A DNA stretch of 64,000 nucleotides, from assembly GCA_938007965.1 (NCBI GenBank), contig CALLMH010000035.1, positions 1 through 64,000 on the forward strand, read 5' to 3'. This DNA is from an uncultured Saprospiraceae bacterium. GTDB lineage: Bacteria; Bacteroidota; Bacteroidia; Chitinophagales; Saprospiraceae. Of this stretch, positions 58,601 to 64,000 are shown piece by piece; position 1 is the stretch's first letter, and every line of letters starts with the position of its first letter. Position numbers and translations under genes: made by a program. The notes beneath the pieces were generated by a model. That model did not search any database. It saw only the letters and a program-made list of their open reading frames with translations, and was not told the DNA's origin.

Positions 58601-59152
58601 TTAGCTTTCTACATTAGGTTCTGTAGATCCATCAACTGATTTCATAGCTCTGACCACATTGTCCCAAAAATCCTGAAAAATAGGCTTTGCAGCAATAAAT
58701 ACAGATTTGCCCGCCTCAGGCAACGGTTCTAAATATGGGTATGTAATAGAATTTTCTTTTGTTGATTCCTTCATAACATTATAGTTTCCAAGTGCCCAGA
58801 CCATCATACTCAACAAAAAAGCAAAAAACAAGCCTTGTACTACCCCACCGGCTAGCTTATTGATTATATTAATATTCGCGGCCTCTAAGATGTCTTCTAT
58901 CCTTCTACCTATAAATCTCACCGCTGACATCACAACTATAAATGTGACAACTAACCCAATCAAAACTGTAAATTTTGGAGAAATGTTAAACATACCTTCG
59001 AGGATATCTATTGTATACCCTGACAATCGCATTGCAGCCAAAATACCTATCAAAAGACTCATCGTATCAAATGCAGTCTTCACTAACCCTCTGCTGAAGC
59101 CAGCATAAAACCCAAATGCAACGATCAAAACAACTATAATATCAAGGCCCAT
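58601..59152 (-). CDS. CvpA family membrane protein
   Basis: 183 residues with four predicted helices. The opening GLDIIVVLIVAFGFYAGFSRGLVKT has the residues typical of CvpA (colicin V production protein family), and RFIGRRIEDILEAANINIINKLAGGVVQGL is the second conserved part. The role is envelope-related but poorly defined. The C-terminus is a soluble tail. Confidence 0.85.
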   Translation of the reverse strand: MGLDIIVVLIVAFGFYAGFSRGLVKTAFDTMSLLIGILAAMRLSGYTIDILEGMFNISPKFTVLIGLVVTFIVVMSAVRFIGRRIEDILEAANINIINKLAGGVVQGLFFAFLLSMMVWALGNYNVMKESTKENSITYPYLEPLPEAGKSVFIAAKPIFQDFWDNVVRAMKSVDGSTEPNVES

Positions 59153-59313
59153 GAAAAAATTTTATTTTCTTTATTTTTAAATCTCCACCGCAAAAGTAAT
59201 ATTTACGGCTCTAATAACGTGATTAAGTCTGCAAAAAACGAAGTTTTCCACATTAACGGCAGTTTATTAACAACCATGACAAAATAAAATCTTTATGTTT
59301 CGTTTATTTTTTA

Positions 59314-59321
59314 TATTTTTG
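59314..59321 (+). promoter_or_regulatory. Promoter box of the secreted-protein pair
   Basis: TATTTTTG, a full TAnnTTTG match. Transcription would start near 59328, which is after the ATG at 59295 and favours the TTG start at 59349 for the following gene. Confidence 0.45.
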
Positions 59322-59348
59322 TTTTATACAAGGACTAAAATTCCAAAT

Positions 59349-59822
59349 TTGAGACAAGTTTCAATCATATTAATTTTATTGTTTTTTGGAGTATCTAGCT
59401 ATGCTCAAAATGACAGCCCTCTAGTGTCGCTTATAGGTGATGATGAAAAAGGCTATGAACAAACCATAGCTGAATGTCCGTCTCTATTGTTAGAAGTTGC
59501 TGGGAATAGCATGGACATAGCATACAAACTGTGGACTGACATGTTGGCTGATATCGAATCCAGTGCGGATGAAGCTAACATAGATCTAAAAGGGACGAAA
59601 ATATGGATCAATCTTTTTTGGAATGCTGACGGTACTATCAAGAATGTAGTTTATTACCCAAAGCCAAATTCTAAAAACATGGATTTTGCTTTGGTCACAA
59701 ATGTTTTGGAAGATTTTGCTGCAAAATACACCATGCCGATAAGTCACGCTGAATGTTTTTCTCACTACGGAAGCGCATCATTTCCAGTACATTCAAAATT
59801 GGCCATAATCAATGAAAAGTAG
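59349..59822 (+). CDS. Secreted protein of unknown function
   Basis: About 157 residues if started at TTG 59349. From there the N-terminus is a clean signal peptide (RQVSIILILLFFGVSSYAQ). An ATG at 59295 would add 18 residues with a second hydrophobic segment, and lies before the likely transcription start. The mature part has an alpha/beta layout with IWINLFWNADGTIKNVVYYPK and two late cysteine/histidine residues; I cannot name a family. Its stop overlaps the start of the next gene by 11 bases, so the two are translationally coupled. Confidence 0.6.
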   Translation: MRQVSIILILLFFGVSSYAQNDSPLVSLIGDDEKGYEQTIAECPSLLLEVAGNSMDIAYKLWTDMLADIESSADEANIDLKGTKIWINLFWNADGTIKNVVYYPKPNSKNMDFALVTNVLEDFAAKYTMPISHAECFSHYGSASFPVHSKLAIINEK

Positions 59823-60738
59823 TCCGCTACCTTCATTTTGTTTACTTTTTATTTCTTTCTTATTATTTTCTTGTGACAGAGGGTCAGAAGACTTCGTTGT
59901 TATCGAGACATCTTCGGATTTCGACTACTATGCCATCGAAAAACATAATGATCAACTATATATTGCTGGTGGAGAAGTATGGCAACAATCTGACCTCACT
60001 ACCTCGAACGATGGACTTAATTGGCAAACCATATACTTTACTAACCGTGCTATTTTCGATTTGCATTCTGATCAGAATCTACTCTATGCTGTAGGCACGA
60101 GTGGATACATCTACACTGGTCAATCTGATTTAAATAGAAGAGAAGTTCCTACTAACAGTCTATTCCGAGCCGTCACGACTACTAGCACTGGCATCATAGC
60201 CATAGCTGGAAAAGACTTCAATAAAGGGTGGATCTACCCTATAGACAACGAATATCAAATACTGAACGAATACATTTATAATAATGAATTGTCAGATGTC
60301 AAATGTAATGACGAAAACTGTATCGCTGTAGGCTACGGAATAATACTCTATTCAGATGATGAAGGATTGACGTGGACACAGGCCAGTCAGACTGGAGACT
60401 TTTATAATGCTATAGCCTACAATAATGAAGGAACCGCTTATACTGTCGGATACAATGGATCTATAATGTACTCTAATAACGGGGGTGAATCATGGACCTC
60501 CTATAAAAATGCTCACTCGCCACTAGCCAACAATAAACCATTTAGAAAAATCAAATTTTTTGGCCAATCAGGATACATAGTAGGAGATAACGGAACTATA
60601 TGGAAGTCTGATGATAGTGGATTATCATGGCGAGATATCTCTCTAAGTTCCGACCTTGATTTGTTCGACTTAGAGATTTTTAGAGGAAAACTATATCTTG
60701 CCTCTGAAGCTGGACGGATTATTTCTACTGACCTCTAA
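59812..60738 (+). CDS. YCF48-like beta-propeller lipoprotein
   Basis: 308 residues. Lipoprotein signal with LLFISFLLFSCDRGSED (cysteine near residue 21). The rest is repeated blades with the YCF48/BNR-type motif G.I..S.DGG.TW: IILYSDDEGLTWTQ, SIMYSNNGGESWTS, TIWKSDDSGLSWRD. YCF48 proteins help assemble photosystem II in cyanobacteria; in other bacteria the role is unknown. It likely binds a partner at the cell surface or periplasm. It is coupled to the previous gene. Confidence 0.8.
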   Translation: MKSSPLPSFCLLFISFLLFSCDRGSEDFVVIETSSDFDYYAIEKHNDQLYIAGGEVWQQSDLTTSNDGLNWQTIYFTNRAIFDLHSDQNLLYAVGTSGYIYTGQSDLNRREVPTNSLFRAVTTTSTGIIAIAGKDFNKGWIYPIDNEYQILNEYIYNNELSDVKCNDENCIAVGYGIILYSDDEGLTWTQASQTGDFYNAIAYNNEGTAYTVGYNGSIMYSNNGGESWTSYKNAHSPLANNKPFRKIKFFGQSGYIVGDNGTIWKSDDSGLSWRDISLSSDLDLFDLEIFRGKLYLASEAGRIISTDL

Positions 60739-61529
60739 TTTGCTGCCTCAGCCTTCATCTCTTTTGCCAGATCTGCGCCTAGATACTTATCGATTATAAT
60801 GTGAGCCACATATATCAATGGTGTCAATACTATCGCAACTAGAAACTTATACAAGAGATTGATCGTACCAATAGCCAAAACCATAGACAATTCCCAGTCC
60901 GACCAAATATAAAAGGCAACTATTAAGACTACGTAACTATCTATAAATTGAGAAACCAGTGTACTGCCAGTAGCTCTCAGCCACACTTTCCCCTCCCCAG
61001 TGATTTTTTTGATCTTATGAAAGATAGCTACGTCCAATATCTGCCCTACCAAAAAGGCTACCATAGAACCTATAATTATTCCCAATCCCTGTCCCATAAC
61101 CCCGTTGAATGCTAAGTCCATATCAACGATGTGATTACTGGGATCAGCTGATAACTTGCCACTCTCAAACTGCCACCAATCATTGGGAGAAAGATCCATA
61201 GCGAGATACACCATCACAAATGCATAAAAGACTAAACAAACCGCTAAGTAGGAAAGAATTCTAACGCTTTTCATTCCATAATATTCATTAATCACATCGG
61301 TCATGATGAATACTACAGGCCATAAAACAACCCCCGCGGTGAGGTTAAACCCAAGATTATCAACTCCGAAAATAGATATAGAAAAGGGATCAAACCCTAG
61401 TGTCTTTTCCGCCGAAAAAATCTTAACGCCCACAAATTCGGCAACTAATGTATTGGTAATAAAGAATCCCGCAAGTAGAAGAAATAGCTTAAATGACTTG
61501 TTATTATTGAGAGTTTGTAGGGTATTCAT
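60735..61529 (-). CDS. Queuosine precursor transporter (YhhQ/VUT family)
   Basis: 264 residues with about seven helices. The family pattern is seen: FFITNTLVAEFVGVKIF, VVFIMTDVINEYYG, GQILDVAIFHKIKK and STLVSQFIDSYVVLIVAF. YhhQ imports preQ0 or preQ1 for queuosine in tRNA. No preQ1 riboswitch is visible; only 35 bases separate it from rnz upstream, so it may be the last gene of the STAS-rnz operon. Its end overlaps the convergent YCF48-like gene by four bases. Confidence 0.88.
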   Translation of the reverse strand: MNTLQTLNNNKSFKLFLLLAGFFITNTLVAEFVGVKIFSAEKTLGFDPFSISIFGVDNLGFNLTAGVVLWPVVFIMTDVINEYYGMKSVRILSYLAVCLVFYAFVMVYLAMDLSPNDWWQFESGKLSADPSNHIVDMDLAFNGVMGQGLGIIIGSMVAFLVGQILDVAIFHKIKKITGEGKVWLRATGSTLVSQFIDSYVVLIVAFYIWSDWELSMVLAIGTINLLYKFLVAIVLTPLIYVAHIIIDKYLGADLAKEMKAEAAN

Positions 61530-61564
61530 AATTAAAATTTATACTAATCAGGTACCATCCTAGA

Positions 61565-62479
61565 TTAAACAGAGTACGTATTCCCTTCTTCCCCGATCAA
61601 CAATCCCGAAAATAATGGAAGGCCCTCTTCTAAATACACACTTGTATCAGAATACCTCGACGAAAAATGACCAACTATCAACCGATCTATATTTGCCATT
61701 TTTGCTATATCAATAGCTTGACCAAGAGTAGCATGCATTCTTTCTCCAGCTATTGCTTCTAATCCACTCAAGTAAGTAGCCTCATGGTATAAAAGAGAAC
61801 TATCTACGATATAAGGCACTAGTGCTTGATCATATACAGTATCACTGCAGTAACTGTAAGATCTTACTTTATTGGGTGTTTTTATAAGTGTAGAATTAAG
61901 AATAGTCTCAGTGCCTCTTAAGATATCATCACCAGATTTTACAGCTTTAATCTCTTCGATCGAGAGGCCGTACTTACTGATCATCTTTGGATTGATATTG
62001 TATTCCGTAATAGATTCTTGAAACCTAAACCCCATGGTCGGGACCCTATGCTTCATAGGAAATGTTACGACCTTTAGATTATGGTGTATGACTATTTCAT
62101 TGATCCGCTCGGTATCATATTCTTGTATTACTAACTCATATGGCATATAAGCTCCAGAAACTTCTATGATTACATCGATGAATTTTTTAATACCAACAGG
62201 ACCGTGAAGCATGAGCGGTTCGGTCCTCCCTCCTAAAGCGAAACTTGTCAATAACCCCGGCAGACCATAACAATGATCTCCATGCATGTGACTGATAAAT
62301 ATATGATCTAATTTATTTCGCTTTACTTTATACTTGGCAACTTGGATTTGGGAAGCTTCACCACAATCAATCATATACAATCTATCATCAAAATTGACGA
62401 TTTGACAGGATGGATGCCTTCCATGAACAGGAAAAGCAGAATTGACACCTAAAATAGTAACTTCAAATTTTTTAGCCAT
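61565..62479 (-). CDS. rnz: Ribonuclease Z
   Basis: 304 residues. Beta-lactamase-fold nuclease with ISHMHGDHCYGLPGLL (metal-binding HxHxDH), the later histidines in THGMKHRVPT-type context (FPMKHRVPTMGF), HEATYL and IVGHFSSRYSD. It cuts tRNA 3' trailers. It starts nine bases after the STAS gene, so they form one transcript, a pairing common in Bacteroidota. Confidence 0.94.
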   Translation of the reverse strand: MAKKFEVTILGVNSAFPVHGRHPSCQIVNFDDRLYMIDCGEASQIQVAKYKVKRNKLDHIFISHMHGDHCYGLPGLLTSFALGGRTEPLMLHGPVGIKKFIDVIIEVSGAYMPYELVIQEYDTERINEIVIHHNLKVVTFPMKHRVPTMGFRFQESITEYNINPKMISKYGLSIEEIKAVKSGDDILRGTETILNSTLIKTPNKVRSYSYCSDTVYDQALVPYIVDSSLLYHEATYLSGLEAIAGERMHATLGQAIDIAKMANIDRLIVGHFSSRYSDTSVYLEEGLPLFSGLLIGEEGNTYSV

Positions 62480-62488
62480 TGAGGATAA

Positions 62489-62866
62489 TTATTCCTCTTC
62501 TCCTTGTATTTGTCTCTCGAGTTCGCTCATCATTGCAAATTCAATAGATTCTTGTACAGTTGGAATTATAGAAAGGATTGATTCTAATCTAGAAATTTCA
62601 ATTAATTTCTGAACCGGAGCATGTTTAGCTCCTGTTAAAATAAATGTCCCGTACCCTTTCCAAAGCCTATTAGCTGTAAGAATAGCACTAAGACCTGAAG
62701 AATCTACATATTTCACACCACTCAGATCGAAAATTAAATGTCTAACTCCCTCGTTTCTTAGAAATACAAATTCTGATTTTAAATTTGGAGCAAGGATACT
62801 ATTTAAGTTTTCCTCTTCAAGACTGAACACTGAATAATTCTCTTTTTTATCTAGACTAAACTTCAT
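62489..62866 (-). CDS. STAS-domain anti-sigma factor antagonist-like protein
   Basis: 125 residues. STAS fold with the phosphorylation-site motif of SpoIIAA-type proteins (VKYVDSSGLSAIL, serines at the usual place), preceded by HLIFDLSG and followed by FILTGAKHAPVQKLIEI. Such proteins bind anti-sigma kinases; no kinase gene is nearby. It is the promoter-proximal gene of the unit with rnz. Confidence 0.85.
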   Translation of the reverse strand: MKFSLDKKENYSVFSLEEENLNSILAPNLKSEFVFLRNEGVRHLIFDLSGVKYVDSSGLSAILTANRLWKGYGTFILTGAKHAPVQKLIEISRLESILSIIPTVQESIEFAMMSELERQIQGEEE

Positions 62867-62928
62867 ATCGGATTTTTTATCTTGTACTAAACTACATAAA
62901 ACTTCTTAAAATTGTTTCGTAGCGAACG

Positions 62929-62960
62929 CAAATTTATCATTTTTCACGATAAGAACACAA
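62929..62960 (-). promoter_or_regulatory. Promoter of the STAS-rnz operon
   Basis: Minus strand: TTG at 62960-62958, 21 bases, TAAATTTG at 62936-62929, a full TAnnTTTG match. Start is expected near 62922, giving a leader of about 55 bases. Confidence 0.65.
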
Positions 62961-63361
62961 TTAGAATAATCCAATCAAATTAATATCCCCTAAAATTAGC
63001 TGATTCACAACATAAACACTAGCTATAACCGACTTATCAAACAGAACTTACAACTCATTAATTATTAGTTAAAGCGCAACATAATGATATACTCAGGTGT
63101 CATATAAGGGTATCTATTATATGCCAAATAGACGTTAGAAGATAGAACTCACATGACAAATAAGCAGAAAACAACATTTGGCACTATATTGTCAGGGTAT
63201 ATATATAAGACAAAATTTCTGAGATTCATTTTCCTTTCACTTTACACAATAAACGCAAAATGATAAGAATTATGACAGAAATGCTTATTACGACAATGAG
63301 TCGGAATATAATTGAAAGATTATCATTATATTTATAATTGATTAATACATAATCTACATAG
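62961..63361. other. Non-coding gap between the STAS gene promoter and clpC
   Basis: AT-rich stretch of 400 bases with no gene seen. It should hold the clpC promoter; TATATTTA at 63327-63334 is a possible but weak box. Confidence 0.4.
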
Positions 63362-64000
63362 ATGAATAGAAAATTTTCACCGAAAGTAAAGAAGATCATC
63401 CAACTATCGAGAGAAGAAGCAATAAGACTGCACCATGATTACATAGGTACAGAACATCTTCTGTTAGGAATGATTCAAGATAAAGATTCTTTGGCAATCA
63501 AAGTCTTAGAATCACTAGATATGGACATGCAGGAATTGAAATTTAAAGTAGAGGAATCTGCGACTAAAAAGAAATCTGATGAAACATCATACAATGTGGG
63601 CAACATCCCACTCAACAAGCAAGCTGAGAAGGTACTAAAAGTTACTTTTTTAGAAGCGAAGGTGTATAAAAATGAAGAGATCAAGCCAGAGCATCTCATG
63701 CTATCCATATTGAAGCACAAGGAAAATTTAGCATCGAAAATCATGAATGGGTTCGACATAGACTATGAAGCTTACAAGACTGAGCTAGAATATGTCAGAC
63801 AAGAAATGGATCAAGGATTTGGTGATTTCTACGCAGGAGGATCTACCGAAGAACAAATTCCAATGGATAGTTCGGACCAAGAAACTGGAGGGCCTTCAGG
63901 AAGTGACTATGGCGCTCAAGGAGGACGAAAAGGGCAAAACAAATCAAGAACTCCAGTATTAGATAATTTTGGAAGAGATGTGACACGCTTAGCCGAAGAG
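63362..64000 (+). CDS. clpC: Clp protease ATP-binding subunit ClpC, 5' part only
   Basis: 213 codons are in the window and the gene runs off the right edge. The visible part is the double Clp N-domain: FSPKVKKIIQLSREEAIRLH, YIGTEHLLLGMIQD, then the second repeat with LNKQAEKVLKVTFLEAKVY and IKPEHLMLSILKH. A glycine/serine-rich linker follows and then the start of the first AAA+ region (TPVLDNFGRDVTRLAEE). ClpC unfolds proteins for ClpP. ATPase motifs are outside the window. Confidence 0.93.
   Translation, partial: MNRKFSPKVKKIIQLSREEAIRLHHDYIGTEHLLLGMIQDKDSLAIKVLESLDMDMQELKFKVEESATKKKSDETSYNVGNIPLNKQAEKVLKVTFLEAKVYKNEEIKPEHLMLSILKHKENLASKIMNGFDIDYEAYKTELEYVRQEMDQGFGDFYAGGSTEEQIPMDSSDQETGGPSGSDYGAQGGRKGQNKSRTPVLDNFGRDVTRLAEE

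Noticed and set aside
60735-61564. preQ1 riboswitch before the queuosine-precursor transporter
   Set aside because: Only 35 bases separate it from rnz, and I see no preQ1 aptamer-like hairpin with a downstream A-rich tail.

Overview
The window looks like a piece of a Bacteroidota chromosome. Support comes from type IX secretion (T9SS) genes and cargo (PorX, a type A and a type B C-terminal sorting domain), a SusC/SusD pair, many promoter boxes of the Bacteroidota form TTG-N18..21-TAnnTTTG, and the order tRNA(Thr-Tyr-Gly-Thr)-tuf-tRNA(Trp)-secE-nusG-rplK-rplA-rplJ-rplL-rpoB-rpoC. The low GC content, the long repetitive OmpA-type protein and the FG-GAP/ASPIC protein would fit a marine Saprospiria-like or flavobacterial lineage; genus cannot be told from the sequence.

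Layout. 1-14.9 kb: housekeeping and envelope genes (thioredoxin-like protein, MsbA-type ABC exporter, BatA/VWA membrane protein, a dihydroorotase homologue with lost metal ligands, DUF4199 protein, family 2 glycosyltransferase, TatC, Na+/Ca2+ exchanger, two T9SS cargo proteins, a YbaB-like protein, a DUF1573 lipoprotein). 15.0-22.6 kb: a complete type II-C CRISPR-Cas locus. It has an array of 18 intact 47-bp repeats plus two decayed ones (19 spacers), then cas2, cas1, a 1432-aa cas9 and a small HTH gene, all four genes on the minus strand, and a tracrRNA on the plus strand beyond the HTH gene. 22.8-38.0 kb: DUF1853 gene, rpoC/rpoB, ribosomal proteins, nusG, secE, five tRNAs, tuf, hpf and a Xer recombinase, all on the minus strand. 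39-53.4 kb: large secreted or outer-membrane proteins (FG-GAP/ASPIC protein, lipoprotein, SusD, SusC, and a 1400-aa protein made of about 43 copies of a 23-residue repeat with two OmpA domains). 53.5-64 kb: HD phosphohydrolase, porX, polyprenyl synthase, CvpA, an overlapping pair of secreted proteins, queuosine-precursor transporter, RNase Z, STAS protein, and the 5' part of clpC.

How it works together. The CRISPR locus is the most interesting region. The anti-repeat in the tracrRNA shows that crRNAs are read from the plus strand, against the direction of the cas operon. Every repeat carries a TTG-N18-TATCTTTA promoter-like element, so each crRNA could have its own promoter, as known for Neisseria II-C. 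A small Xre-like HTH gene overlaps the start of cas9, and the region between it and the tracrRNA holds a perfect 12-bp inverted repeat (one copy beside each divergent transcription unit) and a 14-bp palindrome. I infer a possible autoregulated switch controlling both Cas9 and its tracrRNA; this is not proven by sequence alone.
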